Origin: Pseudonocardia hydrocarbonoxydans
GTDB taxonomy: Bacteria > Actinomycetota > Actinomycetes > Mycobacteriales > Pseudonocardiaceae
Assembly: GCF_006539565.1 (NCBI RefSeq)
Contig: NZ_BJNG01000006.1
Location: 62,001 to 126,000 of the forward strand
Reading direction: 5' to 3'
DNA: 64,000 bases
Position numbers and translations under genes: made by a program. Position 1 is the first letter of the stretch. Each line of letters begins with the position of its first letter. The notes below the pieces were generated by a model. It saw only the letters and a list, made by a program, of their open reading frames with translations, did no database searches and was not told where the DNA came from. This document shows, piece by piece, positions 37,542-48,918 of this stretch.

Positions 37542-38204
37542 ATGCCGTCGCGCCGCCGCCCCTCGCCCACGGTGCTGCTGGTCACGCTGCTCCTGGCGAT
37601 GGCCGCCCTGTCGGGCTGCGCACGGGTGCAGGCCGCGCTGGCCGTCCAGCCCGACGACACGGTCCGCGGCCAGGTCGTGGTCGCCACCCCGGAGCAGGGC
37701 CCCGAGGACCCCGGCCCGGCACTGACGATCCCCCCGGGGCTCACCGACGCCGTCGACGTGTCGCAGTACCGGCAGGAGGGCTACACCGGGTCCCTGGTCC
37801 GCTTCTCGGACCTCACGTTCCCGCAGGTCGGTGAGCTGATCTCGGCCGCGGGCGCGCCGGGTGAGAAGGTGCGGCTGGAGATCCGCCGGGCCGGCAACCG
37901 GGTCGTCGTCGACGGTGCGGTGGACCTCACGACCGTCGACGTCGACCGGGCCGACTTCCAGCTCAAGATCGCGTTCCCCGGCCAGGTCCTCGACGCCAAC
38001 GGTGAGGCCGACTCGGGCGAGGTGAGCTGGGTCTTCGACGCGGGCGAGGTCGGCGACATCGAGGCCGTCGTGGCGTTCGACGACCCCGACGCGCCCTCGC
38101 CGGTCAACTGGAGCATCGGGCTGTTCGTCGTGGTCGCGCTCGCCGCGGCCGCGGTGGTCCTGCTGGCCCGGCGCACCCGCAACCCGCCGCTGCGCCGGAC
38201 CTGA
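37542..38204 (+). CDS. lppM: LppM-like lipoprotein
   Basis: This 220-residue protein has a lipoprotein signal: a basic start MPSRRRPSP, a hydrophobic core and the lipobox LSGC, with the lipidated Cys at residue 26. A beta-rich LppM domain follows (about 30-185) and a C-terminal membrane helix (about 190-210) ends in basic residues. Such double anchoring is typical of LppM (Rv2171), which in M. tuberculosis influences phagosome trafficking. ATG 37542 was chosen for the signal peptide. LspA and an apolipoprotein acyltransferase would process it; only LspA is in this window. Confidence 0.87.
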   Translation: MPSRRRPSPTVLLVTLLLAMAALSGCARVQAALAVQPDDTVRGQVVVATPEQGPEDPGPALTIPPGLTDAVDVSQYRQEGYTGSLVRFSDLTFPQVGELISAAGAPGEKVRLEIRRAGNRVVVDGAVDLTTVDVDRADFQLKIAFPGQVLDANGEADSGEVSWVFDAGEVGDIEAVVAFDDPDAPSPVNWSIGLFVVVALAAAAVVLLARRTRNPPLRRT

Positions 38205-38207
38205 GCG

Positions 38208-39101
38208 TCACGCCACGGAGGCCCCGCGGCGGGCCTGCAGCCCGAGCCGGTGCACCAGCTCGGACGTGGCCGTGGAGCGGTTGAACGTGTAGAAGTGCAG
38301 GCCGCCCACGCCCTCGGCCAGCAGCCGCTCGCACAGCGCGACGGTGAGGTCCATCCCGGCCGCCCGGAACGCGACCGGGTCGTCGGCGTAGCGCTCCAGC
38401 CGCTCGGCCAGGCCGGGCGGCAGCGGGGCGCCGGAGAGCTCGGGGCCGCGGTGCAGCGTGCGGAGGGTCGTCAGCGGCATGATCCCGGGCAGCATCGGCA
38501 CCTCGCACCCGGCGGCGGACAGGCGGTCGCGCAGCCGCAGGAAGCCCTCGGGCTCCAGGAACAGCTGCGTGATCGCGAAGTCGGCACCCGCCCGGACCTT
38601 GGCGATCAGCCGCTGCAGGTCGGAGTCCTCGTCGGGCGAGCGCGGGTGGCCGTAGGGGAACGCCGCCACGCCGACGCAGAAGTCGCCCAGGCTGCGGGTG
38701 AGGGTGACCAGCTCGTCGGCGTAGGTGAGGCCCTCGGGGTGCGCGACCCACTCGCCCAGCGGGTCGCCGGGGGGGTCGCCGCGCACCGCCAGGATGTTGC
38801 GGATGCCCGCCGCCGCGTACTCGGCGATGACGTGGCGCAGCTCGGCCACCGAGTGCGACACCGCGGTGAGGTGCGCCATAGCGACGAGCGTGGTCTCCGA
38901 GGCGATCCGCCCGGTGGTGCGCACCGTGCGGTCGCGGCTCGACCCGCCCGCGCCGTAGGTGACCGAGGCGAACGCCGGGTCCAGCGGTTCGAGCCTGCGG
39001 ATCGCCTTCCACAGCTCCGCCTCGCCCGCGTCGTCCTTCGGTGGCATGAACTCCACCGAGAACACCGGCCGGTCGCCGCCGATCCGGTCCGTGATCTTCA
39101 T
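38208..39101 (-). CDS. metF: Methylenetetrahydrofolate reductase
   Basis: This 297-residue flavoenzyme of the MetF family reduces 5,10-methylene-THF to 5-methyl-THF for methionine synthesis. Family blocks are FSVEFMPPKDDAGEAELW, ASVTYGAGGSSRDRT, ILAVRGDPPGDP and FAITQLFLEPEGFLR. The gene ends 3 nt from the convergent lppM stop. The homologous position in M. tuberculosis (Rv2172c) holds a diverged MetF-like gene; this copy keeps all the usual motifs. Confidence 0.93.
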   Translation of the reverse strand: MKITDRIGGDRPVFSVEFMPPKDDAGEAELWKAIRRLEPLDPAFASVTYGAGGSSRDRTVRTTGRIASETTLVAMAHLTAVSHSVAELRHVIAEYAAAGIRNILAVRGDPPGDPLGEWVAHPEGLTYADELVTLTRSLGDFCVGVAAFPYGHPRSPDEDSDLQRLIAKVRAGADFAITQLFLEPEGFLRLRDRLSAAGCEVPMLPGIMPLTTLRTLHRGPELSGAPLPPGLAERLERYADDPVAFRAAGMDLTVALCERLLAEGVGGLHFYTFNRSTATSELVHRLGLQARRGASVA

Positions 39102-39227
39102 CGGATGGTCTCCATGGTGTCGTCACGCACGCGCCGACAGTACGGGGCGGGTCCGTCGGCGCGCCGGGCTCCGCCCCCGCCGTTACGCTCGCTTCGTGCC
39201 CTGCCGACCGTTACCCCGGCCGATCCC

Positions 39228-40337
39228 GTGACCCGCACCGCCCCCGAGCGGGCCCGTGCCGACGACGACGGGCTCACCTCCGCCGTCGAACAGGTGCTCG
39301 AGCAGTACCTCCACCGACGCTGCGCCGACGCGTCCCGGGTCGACCCGGCGTTCGGCGTCGCCACCGACGCCCTCGCCGATTTCGTGCTCGGCGGCGGCAA
39401 GCGCCTGCGCCCGACGTTCGCCTGGTGGGGCTGGCGCGGGGCCGGCGGCTCGCCCGAGGGGCCCGACGCGCCCGCCGTGTTGGAGGCCGTCAGCGCGCTG
39501 GAGCTGATCCAGGCCTGTGCGCTGGTGCACGACGACCTCATGGACGCCTCGGCCACCCGCCGCGGGCGGCCCACGGTGCACGTCGACTTCGCCCGCCGCC
39601 ACGCCGACGCGGGCTGGCGCGGTCGCCCCGCCCGCTTCGGCGCCGCCGCGGCGATCCTGCTGGGCGACCTCGCGCTGGTCTGGGCCGACGACCTGTTCCG
39701 CTCCTCCGGCCTGCCGACCGAGGCCCTGCGCCGCGCCGCGGAGCCGTGGGAGGGCATGCGCACCGAGGTGCTCGGCGGCCAGTACCTCGACGTCCTGCAC
39801 CAGGCCACCGGCGACGCCACGCCGCGGGCCGCGCTGCAGGTCGACCGCTACAAGACCGCCGCGTACACCGTCGAGCGGCCGCTGCACCTGGGTGCCGCGA
39901 TCGCCGACGCCTCCCCCGCGCTCACGGCCTGCTACCGGAGGTTCGGGGCCGACATCGGCGTCGCCTTCCAGCTGCGCGACGACCTGCTCGGGGTGTTCGG
40001 CGACCCGGCCGTCACCGGCAAACCGGCGGGTGACGACCTGCGGGAGGGCAAGCGCACGCTGCTGCTCGCCCTGGCGCTGGAACGCGCCGCGGAACGGGGC
40101 GACACCGCGTCGGCCGCGGCGATCGAGGCGGCGCTGGGTGATCCCGACCTCGACGACGACGGGGTCGACCGCGTCCGCGGGCTGCTCGTCGACCTGGGCG
40201 CCGAGCAGGCCGTGGAGCAGCGCATCGCCGCGATGACGGGCTCGGCGCTCGACGCGCTGAGCACCGTCGAGATCGAGGAACCGGCCGCGACCCGGCTGGC
40301 CGAGCTGGCGATCGCCGCCACGCGACGGCGGCGGTGA
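39228..40337 (+). CDS. crtE: Geranylgeranyl/polyprenyl diphosphate synthase
   Basis: This 369-residue trans-prenyltransferase has the first aspartate-rich motif DDLMD at residues 102-106 and the second at FQLRDDLLGVFGD, with GGGKRLRP binding diphosphate. In position it matches idsA2 (Rv2173). Since crtI and crtB follow, its geranylgeranyl diphosphate probably feeds carotenoid synthesis (CrtE role), with other prenyl uses possible. The residue before the first motif region (QACALVHDDLMD) lacks the bulky pair typical of C15 enzymes. GTG 39228 is inferred; there is no strong ribosome site. Confidence 0.9.
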   Translation: MTRTAPERARADDDGLTSAVEQVLEQYLHRRCADASRVDPAFGVATDALADFVLGGGKRLRPTFAWWGWRGAGGSPEGPDAPAVLEAVSALELIQACALVHDDLMDASATRRGRPTVHVDFARRHADAGWRGRPARFGAAAAILLGDLALVWADDLFRSSGLPTEALRRAAEPWEGMRTEVLGGQYLDVLHQATGDATPRAALQVDRYKTAAYTVERPLHLGAAIADASPALTACYRRFGADIGVAFQLRDDLLGVFGDPAVTGKPAGDDLREGKRTLLLALALERAAERGDTASAAAIEAALGDPDLDDDGVDRVRGLLVDLGAEQAVEQRIAAMTGSALDALSTVEIEEPAATRLAELAIAATRRRR

Positions 40338-41893
40338 GCATGCGGACGGTCCGCGGGAACACCGATCACGTCGTCGTCGTCGGAGCCGGGTTCGCCGGGC
40401 TGACGTGCGCGCTGCACCTGCTGGGTGCCGGGCGCGAGGTGACGATCCTGGAGCGCGGCGAGCACCCCGGCGGCCGGGCCGGGCGCCTGGACCTGCACAC
40501 CGCCGACGGCACGTACCAGGTCGACACCGGCCCCACCGTGCTGACGATGCCCGACCTGTTCGCCGAGGCCCTCGCCGCGGTCGGGGAGAAGCTGGAGGAG
40601 CGCCTCGACCTCGTCGAGCTCGACCCGGCCTACCGCACCCACTTCGCCGACGGCTCCACCATCGACGTCCACACCGATCCCGGGGCGATGGAGGCGGAGG
40701 TCCGGGCGGTGTGCGGGCCGGACGCCGCGGCCGGCTACGTCCGCATGCGGGAGTGGCTCACCCGGCTCTACCGCGCCGAGATCGACACGTTCATCGGCGC
40801 CAACTTCGACTCCCCGCTGAACCTGCTGGGCCCCGACCTGGTGCGCCTCGCCGCGCTGGGCGGCTTCGGCCGCCTGGGCCCGCGCGTCGAGCGGCTGCTG
40901 CCCGACGAGCGGCTGCAGCGGATCTTCTCCTTCCAGGCCCTCTACGCGGGCGTCCCCCCGCAGACCGCGCTGGGCGCCTACGGCGTGATCGCCTACATGG
41001 ACACCATCGCCGGGGTGTACTTCCCGAAGGGCGGCATGCGCGCGGTCGGGCAGGCACTGGCCGACGCCGCGGTCGCCGCCGGGGCGCGCATCCACTACGG
41101 CCGCACGGTCACCGGCCTGGAGCGCGGCGCGGGCCGGATCACCGCGCTGCGCCACCGCCCGACCGACGACCCGGCGGGCGGCACCGACCGCACCCCGGCC
41201 GACGCCGTCGTGCTCACCCCCGACCTGCCCGTCGTGCACGACCTGCTCGGCCGGGCCCCCCGGCGGGTGGTGCCGCTGCGCTGGTCGCCGAGCGCGGTGG
41301 TGCTGCACGCCGGGCTGCGGACCGCGCGGCCCGAGGCCGCCCACCACACCATCTCGTTCGGTGCGGCGTGGCGCGACACCTTCCGCGAGATCATCGACGA
41401 CGGGCGCCCGATGAGCGATCCGTCACTGTTGATCACCCGGCCCACCGCCACCGACCCGTCGCTGGCCCCCGACGGCACCGACCTGCTGTTCGTCCTCGCG
41501 CCGTGCCCCAACCTCGACGGCCCCGGCGGGCGCATCGACTGGGAGCGGGTCGGCCCGGCCTACCGCGACGAGCTGCTCGGCGTCCTGGAGTCCCGCGGGC
41601 ACCCCGGGCTCACCGGCGTCGAGGGCGACATCGCGGTGTCCGACCTGGTCACCCCGGCCGACTGGGCCGCGCAGGGCATGGCGGCGGGCACCCCGTTCTC
41701 CGCGGCACACACCTTCGCCCAGACCGGCCCGTTCCGCCCCCGCAACCTGGTCCGCGGGCTCGACAACGTGGTGCTGGCCGGCTGCGGCACCACGCCGGGC
41801 GTCGGCATCCCCCCGGTGCTGCTCTCCGGGCGTCTCGCCGCGGCCCGGATCACCGGGCCAGCGGCCGGACGCAGGGTCAGCACAGGACGCTGA
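40334..41893 (+). CDS. crtI: Phytoene desaturase
   Basis: CrtI converts phytoene to lycopene or related desaturated carotenes using FAD. The 519-residue protein has the N-terminal dinucleotide loop VVVVGAGFAGLTCALHL, the ERGEHPGGRAGRL block and FSFQALYAGVPP. The C-terminal GCGTTPGVGIPPVLLSGRLAA is the carotenoid desaturase signature. GTG 40334 overlaps the crtE stop (GTGA); an ATG two codons later is possible. This firm coupling places GGPP synthase and desaturase in one transcript. Confidence 0.94.
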   Translation: MSMRTVRGNTDHVVVVGAGFAGLTCALHLLGAGREVTILERGEHPGGRAGRLDLHTADGTYQVDTGPTVLTMPDLFAEALAAVGEKLEERLDLVELDPAYRTHFADGSTIDVHTDPGAMEAEVRAVCGPDAAAGYVRMREWLTRLYRAEIDTFIGANFDSPLNLLGPDLVRLAALGGFGRLGPRVERLLPDERLQRIFSFQALYAGVPPQTALGAYGVIAYMDTIAGVYFPKGGMRAVGQALADAAVAAGARIHYGRTVTGLERGAGRITALRHRPTDDPAGGTDRTPADAVVLTPDLPVVHDLLGRAPRRVVPLRWSPSAVVLHAGLRTARPEAAHHTISFGAAWRDTFREIIDDGRPMSDPSLLITRPTATDPSLAPDGTDLLFVLAPCPNLDGPGGRIDWERVGPAYRDELLGVLESRGHPGLTGVEGDIAVSDLVTPADWAAQGMAAGTPFSAAHTFAQTGPFRPRNLVRGLDNVVLAGCGTTPGVGIPPVLLSGRLAAARITGPAAGRRVSTGR

Positions 41894-41909
41894 CCACCGT
41901 CATGGCAGC

Positions 41910-43481
41910 ATGGTTCACGTCATGACCGCGCAGCCCTCCTCCCCCGTCGACCGGTCGGAACCACCCGATCGTGTCGTGGCGGCGCCCGCCGGCGCACCCC
42001 GGCAGGCGCCCACCTGGCGTGCCCGTCTCGGTGCCCCCCCGCGGGGCCCCCTGCTGCTCGGCCTCACCGGGTCGCTGCTGATGGTGCTCGGCGGGTTCGG
42101 CGCCGCGGGCGTCCTCGTCGACGACCCGCTGCTGACGAACTCCCCGCTCGGGTTCTGGCGCTACGGCCACGGCCGGGAAATCGCCAACTCGCTGATCTAC
42201 CTCGGCGTCGGGCTGCTCGCCTGGGCGTGGGTCCGGCTCGGCCGCGACGTGCTGGCGCGGCGCGTCGGCGGTCGCGCGGTGCTCACCACGGCGTCGGTGT
42301 GGCTGCTTCCGATGCTGGTGTCGCCGCCGCTGTTCACCCGCGACCCGTACAGCTACCTCGCCCAGGGTGCCCTGCCGCTCAACGGGTTCGATCCCTACGC
42401 CGTGGGGCCGGAGGTGCTGCCGGGCGTCTTCACCGACAACGTCCACTACTTCTGGCAGGACACCCCGGCGCCCTACGGCCCGTTGTTCATCCTGCTCGCC
42501 AAAGCCGTCTCCTGGCTCGCCGTCGACCAGATCATCCTCGGCGTCGTGCTCATGCGGTTGACACTGCTGGTCGGGCTCGTGCTCCTGGTCAGGGCCCTGC
42601 CGGAGCTGTCACGGCGGATGGGCGGGCGGCCCTCGCTCGCGCTGTGGATCGTCGTCGCCAACCCGGTGATGGTGATCCACATGGTCGGCGGCGTCCACAA
42701 CGACCTGCTCGTCATGGGCCTGCTCGCCACGGCCGCGCTGGCCGCCCTGCGCGGGCAGCACGCTTGGGGCATCGTGCTCGCGACCCTGGCGATGGCGGTG
42801 AAGGCGAGCGCGGGCGTCGCGCTGCCGTTCCTGGTACTGGTCTGGGCCGCCGCGATGGCGGGCCCGGTCCTCGCCCGCACGCTGCGCGCCACCGCATACG
42901 GCATCGCGATCTTCGTGCCGGTGTTCGCGCTGTGCACGTTCGCCGCGGGGGTCGGCCTGGGCTGGCTGCCGGCGTTGAGCGCCCCGTCGATGATCGTCAA
43001 CTGGATGTCGCTGCCCACCGGGGCGGGCCAGCTGGTGCACTCGGTCGTCAGCATCTTCGGGCCCGTGCCGATGCAGCCGTTCGTCAACGTCGGTCGCGCG
43101 ATCGGCGCCCTGATCCTGCTGGTCATCGCCGTGCGGCAGTGGTGGGCCGCGCGCGACGGCGGTCCCGACGCGATCCGCCGCGCCGGCATCGTGCTGCTCG
43201 CCGTCGCGCTGCTGTCCCCCACCATGCTGCCCTGGTACGTCAGCTGGGGCATGGCCCTGCTGGCGATGGTCGACTGGACGCCGCGCGCGCTGCAGATCCT
43301 GGTGTTCTTCTCGCTCTGGCTCATGATCGTCTACTACCCGGACGGCGAGGCCGCGCTCTACGACCTCGCGGTGCTGGGCATCGGCGCGGCGCTCGCGGCG
43401 TTGGCCGCGGTCTCGCTGCTGCGGCCCGACCCCTTGGGGCTGGCCAGGCGCCCGGTGGGGGCCGACCCGGTTGTCCGGTAG
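41910..43481 (+). CDS. mptA: MptA/MptB-like polyprenyl-phosphomannose-dependent mannosyltransferase
   Basis: This 523-residue GT-C membrane protein has about 12-13 hydrophobic segments and a large first loop containing [22 protein letters not shown], a family mark (acidic pair near DPY), with [12 protein letters not shown] next. It extends alpha-1,6-mannan cores of lipomannan using polyprenyl-P-mannose. By gene order, between an idsA2-like gene and a pknL pair, it corresponds to MptA (Rv2174); the MptB paralogue cannot be excluded. ATG 41910 or 41922 may be the start. It sits between crtI and crtB, and its end overlaps the crtB start by 11 nt. Confidence 0.85.
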   Translation: MVHVMTAQPSSPVDRSEPPDRVVAAPAGAPRQAPTWRARLGAPPRGPLLLGLTGSLLMVLGGFGAAGVLVDDPLLTNSPLGFWRYGHGREIANSLIYLGVGLLAWAWVRLGRDVLARRVGGRAVLTTASVWLLPMLVSPPLFTRDPYSYLAQGALPLNGFDPYAVGPEVLPGVFTDNVHYFWQDTPAPYGPLFILLAKAVSWLAVDQIILGVVLMRLTLLVGLVLLVRALPELSRRMGGRPSLALWIVVANPVMVIHMVGGVHNDLLVMGLLATAALAALRGQHAWGIVLATLAMAVKASAGVALPFLVLVWAAAMAGPVLARTLRATAYGIAIFVPVFALCTFAAGVGLGWLPALSAPSMIVNWMSLPTGAGQLVHSVVSIFGPVPMQPFVNVGRAIGALILLVIAVRQWWAARDGGPDAIRRAGIVLLAVALLSPTMLPWYVSWGMALLAMVDWTPRALQILVFFSLWLMIVYYPDGEAALYDLAVLGIGAALAALAAVSLLRPDPLGLARRPVGADPVVR

Positions 43482-44430
43482 CACCGAGCTCGACGCCGCG
43501 GGGATCACCGACCCCGCCCTGCGCGCCGCGTACGCCAACTGCCGGCGGCTCAACGCCGTCCACGGGCGCACGTACTTCCTGGCCACCCGCCTGCTGCCGC
43601 CCGACCGCCGCCCGGCCGTGCACGCCCTCTACGGCTTCGCCCGGCACGCCGACGAGATCGTCGACGACCTCGGCGACGACCGCCCGGTCGCGGAGAAGGC
43701 GGCGGAGCTCGACGCGCTGACCGCCGACCTGCACGCCGCGCTCGACGGCGCCGCCACCGCGGTGCCGGTGCTGGCCGCGCTGGCCGACACCGCCCGCCGC
43801 CACGGCATCGACCGCGCCCATTTCACCGACTTCATGACATCGATGCGGATGGACACCCACGTCACCTCCTACGCCACCGACGCCGACCTGGCCGTCTACG
43901 TCCACGGCTCGGCCGCCGTGATCGGGCTGCAGATGCTGCCGGTGCTCGGCACGACGGTGCCGCTGGCGGAGGCCGAGCCGCCCGCCGTCGCGCTGGGCGT
44001 GGCGTTCCAGCTCACCAACTTCCTGCGCGACGTCGGCGAGGACCTCGACCGCGGGCGCGTGTACCTGCCCGCCGACGAGCTGGCCGCGTTCGGCGTCGAC
44101 CGCGGGCTGCTGCAGTGGTGCCGCACCCACGGCCGCACCGACCCCCGCGTGCGGCGGGCCCTCGCGCACCTCGTGGCGCGCACCCGCGCCACCTACCGGC
44201 GCGCGGAGCCCGGGATCGGGATGCTGGAGCCGGTGTCCCGGGCGTGCGTCGGCTGCGCGTTCACCCTCTACCAGGGCATCCTCGACGAGATCGAGGCGGC
44301 CGACTACGCGGTGCTGCACCGCCGGGTCGCGGTGCCGAACCGGCGGCGGCTGGCCGTGGCCGTGCCCGGGCTGGCCCGGGCGGTACGCGCCCGGACCGTC
44401 AGAACGCCATCGCCTGCGCGCGGCGCTTGA
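43471..44430 (+). CDS. crtB: Phytoene synthase
   Basis: CrtB joins two GGPP molecules into phytoene. The 319-residue protein has both aspartate motifs: [11 protein letters not shown] (first) and [22 protein letters not shown] (here [13 protein letters not shown] then LDRGRVYLP; second). [11 protein letters not shown] substrate segment is also present. The TTG start at 43471 lies inside the mptA 3' end, so translation is probably coupled. Squalene synthase is the alternative, but adjacency to crtE and crtI favours phytoene. Its last 32 nt overlap the convergent Rv2175c-like gene. Confidence 0.93.
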   Translation: MSGSTELDAAGITDPALRAAYANCRRLNAVHGRTYFLATRLLPPDRRPAVHALYGFARHADEIVDDLGDDRPVAEKAAELDALTADLHAALDGAATAVPVLAALADTARRHGIDRAHFTDFMTSMRMDTHVTSYATDADLAVYVHGSAAVIGLQMLPVLGTTVPLAEAEPPAVALGVAFQLTNFLRDVGEDLDRGRVYLPADELAAFGVDRGLLQWCRTHGRTDPRVRRALAHLVARTRATYRRAEPGIGMLEPVSRACVGCAFTLYQGILDEIEAADYAVLHRRVAVPNRRRLAVAVPGLARAVRARTVRTPSPARGA

Positions 44431-44764
44431 TCTCGCGGTGGCGCCCCTCGACGAGGAACGTCATCGGGGTGCCGGGCAGCGAGTCGTCCTCGGCGAACAG
44501 CCAGCGCAGGATGTCCTCGTCGGAGTAGCCGCCGTCGCGCAGCACGGTGATGGTGCCGGGCAGGCCCTTCACCACCTCGGCCCGTTCCTCGCCGGTGACG
44601 AGGAACGCGGCGGGCACCACCACCTCGCCGCCGCGCCGCAGCGACAGCAGTTGCCCGTCGCGCACCAGTTGGTGCACCCGGGACACGGGTTGGTTCAGCA
44701 GGCTTGCGACCTCGGCGACGGGCAACGTGACCACGTCGTCGGCCAGAACGGACACCTCACTCAC
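44399..44764 (-). CDS. Rv2175c-like DNA-binding regulator
   Basis: This protein of about 121 residues has a winged helix-turn-helix in its first half ([19 protein letters not shown]), then [17 protein letters not shown], and ends RRAQAMAF, very like Rv2175c of M. tuberculosis, the DNA-binding substrate of kinase PknL. The N-terminus holds no clear TXQ-type phosphosite beyond VVTLPV. GTG 44764 is inferred; a GTG six codons upstream is possible. It is divergent from the pknL-like gene, as in mycobacteria, and its stop overlaps crtB on the other strand. Confidence 0.85.
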   Translation of the reverse strand: MSEVSVLADDVVTLPVAEVASLLNQPVSRVHQLVRDGQLLSLRRGGEVVVPAAFLVTGEERAEVVKGLPGTITVLRDGGYSDEDILRWLFAEDDSLPGTPMTFLVEGRHREIKRRAQAMAF

Positions 44765-44843
44765 GAGGCGACAGGATGCCACACCCGGCGGGTTCCCCGC
44801 GCCTGCTCCGGGCCCCCGGGAAGCCGGCCGGTACGGTCGGGTC

Positions 44844-46568
44844 GTGAACGCCCCGCCCGCCGCGCTGCTCGACGCGCGCTACCGGCTCGGTCCGGTGCTC
44901 GCCCGCGGGGGCATGTCCACGGTCTACCGGGGCACCGACACCCGGCTCGACCGGCCCGTGGCCATCAAGGTCATGGAGCCGCGGCTCGCCGCCGATCCGG
45001 CGTTCCGCACCCGGTTCGAGCGGGAGGCCCGCTCCGCCGCCCGGATCGACCACCCCTCCGTGGTCGACGTCTTCGACCAGGGCGACGACCGCAACGGACC
45101 CGAGCCCGTGCTGTTCCTGGTCATGGAGCTGGTCGAGGGCGCCACCCTGCGCGAGGTCCTGCGGCTGCGCGGTCAGCTCGGCGTCCCGGCCGCGGTCGCC
45201 GTGCTCGACCGGGTGCTCTCCGGGCTCGCCGAGGCCCACCGGCTCGGGCTGGTGCACCGCGACGTCAAACCGGAGAACGTGCTCATCAGCCACACCGGTG
45301 AGGTCAAGGTCGCCGACTTCGGGCTGGTCGTCGCAGCCGCCCAGGCGGGCGCCAGCCACGTCGGCACGATCATGGGGACGGTCGCCTACCTCTCCCCCGA
45401 GCAGGTCGCCACCGGCACCGCCGACGCCCGCAGCGACGTCTACGCCGCCGGGATCCTGCTCTACGAGCTGCTCACCGGCGCCCCGCCGTTCACCGGCGAC
45501 ACGGCGATCTCGGTGGCGTTCCGGCACGTCAACGACCGGGTCCCGGCACCGTCGCTGATCGCGGGCGACGTGCCGCCCGAGCTCGACGCGCTCGTGCTGC
45601 GCGCCACCGACCGCGACCCGGCCGCCCGGCCCGCCGACGCGGGCGCGCTGCTGGCCGAGCTGCGCCAGGTGGCGCACCGCCTCGAGGTGCCCCGCGTGCC
45701 CGTGCCGGTGCCGCCCTCGGACACCGCCGGGGACACGCAGCCCGTCGCGGCCGTGGGGATGCGGGGCACGCGGGCGCTGCCCGGTGGCGTGCCGGGCCCG
45801 CGCCCGTCCACCGACCTGCCCGCCCCGCCCGACCACGTCCACGCCCGCCGCCGCAGCCGCCGGTTCTTCGGCATCGGGATCGCCGTCGTGCTGGTGATCG
45901 CGCTTGCGGTGGGTGTGGGGGCGTGGTGGCTGGGCACCGGCCGGTGGACCGAGGTGCCGTCGCTGGTCGGCGTCCAGGAGAGCGCGGCCGCCAAGCTGCT
46001 CGACGACTACGGCCTGGTCGCCGGGCCCGCCAGCGCCACCTTCGACGACGCCGCGCCCGCCGGGGCCGTGCTGGCCGCCGACCCGCCCGTCGGGACGCGG
46101 CTGCTGCGCGGCGAGATCGTGACGCTCACCGTCTCCACCGGCCGCCCGACGGTGCCCGCGATCGACGCGGGCACGGCCGTGGCCACCGCCGAGCAGCTCG
46201 TCCGCGACGCCGGGCTCACCCCCACCCGCACCAGCGGTGACGCCGAGTACGACGACACGGTGCCCGAGGGCACCGTCATCCGCACCGAGCCCGCCGCCGG
46301 GCAGCCGGTGGCGATCGGCGGGCCGGTCACGCTCGTCGTCAGCCGGGGGGTGGAGCCGCCGCCCCAGCCCCAGCGCGTGTCGGTGCCGCTGGTGGTCGGC
46401 CAGACCGCGAACGAGGCCCAGGCCCTGCTCGCCGAGCTGGGCCTGAGCACCGTCGTGCAGTCGGCCCTGCCGTTCCAGCTCAACGAGAACCCCACCGTCA
46501 TCGGGCAGAGCCCGTCGGCGGGCGCGGTGGTCGAGGCCGGCACCCAGGTCGTGCTGGACACCCTCTGA
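44844..46568 (+). CDS. pknL: PASTA-domain Ser/Thr protein kinase (PknL-like)
   Basis: This 574-residue membrane kinase has the glycine loop LARGGMSTVYRG, Lys42 in VAIKVME, HRDVKPEN (His138-Arg-Asp140) and ADFGLV, with GTVAYLSPEQ for the activation segment. A single membrane helix (about 342-362) leads to three extracellular PASTA repeats (about 367-431, 435-503, 508-574). PASTA domains bind peptidoglycan fragments or lipid II. Position beside the Rv2175c-like gene identifies it as PknL-like. GTG 44844 has no ribosome site but a TACGGT box close upstream, so the message may be leaderless. Confidence 0.93.
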   Translation: MNAPPAALLDARYRLGPVLARGGMSTVYRGTDTRLDRPVAIKVMEPRLAADPAFRTRFEREARSAARIDHPSVVDVFDQGDDRNGPEPVLFLVMELVEGATLREVLRLRGQLGVPAAVAVLDRVLSGLAEAHRLGLVHRDVKPENVLISHTGEVKVADFGLVVAAAQAGASHVGTIMGTVAYLSPEQVATGTADARSDVYAAGILLYELLTGAPPFTGDTAISVAFRHVNDRVPAPSLIAGDVPPELDALVLRATDRDPAARPADAGALLAELRQVAHRLEVPRVPVPVPPSDTAGDTQPVAAVGMRGTRALPGGVPGPRPSTDLPAPPDHVHARRRSRRFFGIGIAVVLVIALAVGVGAWWLGTGRWTEVPSLVGVQESAAAKLLDDYGLVAGPASATFDDAAPAGAVLAADPPVGTRLLRGEIVTLTVSTGRPTVPAIDAGTAVATAEQLVRDAGLTPTRTSGDAEYDDTVPEGTVIRTEPAAGQPVAIGGPVTLVVSRGVEPPPQPQRVSVPLVVGQTANEAQALLAELGLSTVVQSALPFQLNENPTVIGQSPSAGAVVEAGTQVVLDTL

Positions 46569-46572
46569 CGGG

Positions 46573-48267
<1,695 letters not shown>

Positions 48268-48759
48268 TCACGGACGTGCGGCTACCGCCGACTCGATCGC
48301 CTCCCACCGGCGCAGGTTGAGCCGGGCGTCGGCCAGCGCGTCGTGCGCGTCGGCGGCGGGCGGGGGCAGCGGCGGCCGGCCGCTGTCCTCCCAGCGCTGG
48401 CGCAGCTCACGGGTGAAGCGCGGCAGCGCGCGCGGCAGCGCGGGCATGGCCCCCCACAGCTGGCACAGCGCCACGTGGTCGTAGGCGGCGATCCAGGCCC
48501 ACAGCTCGACGTCCCCGCCGGGGGCGGTGACGAAGTCGAGCAGGTCGGCCCGCAACCGCGCCCGCGACCGCCACGACGGGTCCGCGGGTGAGGGGAGCTT
48601 CGGCAGCACGTTGGCACGGACCCAGGCCCCCGCACGCGACGGGTCGAACTCCGTGGAGACCGCGTAGAACTCCCGCCCGTCCTCGCCGACGACCCCGATC
48701 GACACCAGGTCGATCGTGGTGCCGTCCTCGATGAACTCGCAGTCGTAGAAGAAGCGCAC
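48268..48759 (-). CDS. RNase AS-like 3'-5' exoribonuclease
   Basis: This 163-residue protein starts MRFFYDCEFIEDGTTIDLVSIG, split as MRFFYDCEFIEDG and TTIDLVSIG, with the DEDD-exonuclease residues Asp6 and Glu8. AAYDHVALCQLWG and ADAHDALADARLN supply the other acids. It matches Rv2179c, RNase AS, which trims adenylate-containing RNA 3' ends. The start ATG 48759 is clear. It is convergent to the GPGG gene and lies between aroG and the plsC-like gene, as in mycobacteria. Confidence 0.92.
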   Translation of the reverse strand: MRFFYDCEFIEDGTTIDLVSIGVVGEDGREFYAVSTEFDPSRAGAWVRANVLPKLPSPADPSWRSRARLRADLLDFVTAPGGDVELWAWIAAYDHVALCQLWGAMPALPRALPRFTRELRQRWEDSGRPPLPPPAADAHDALADARLNLRRWEAIESAVAARP

Positions 48760-48918
48760 GTCACGAGGTTAGCCGCCGGTCCGGCAGCCCGGCGCACCGC
48801 CGGACCGTACGGCGATCCCCGCCCCCCGCGCGGTAACGGAACACGGCAGGCTCCGACCTCAAGAACGGGGAGCACCGGTCCGCGTCGCGGCCCGGTGTCC
48901 GGCGACCTCGGGGGGAGC

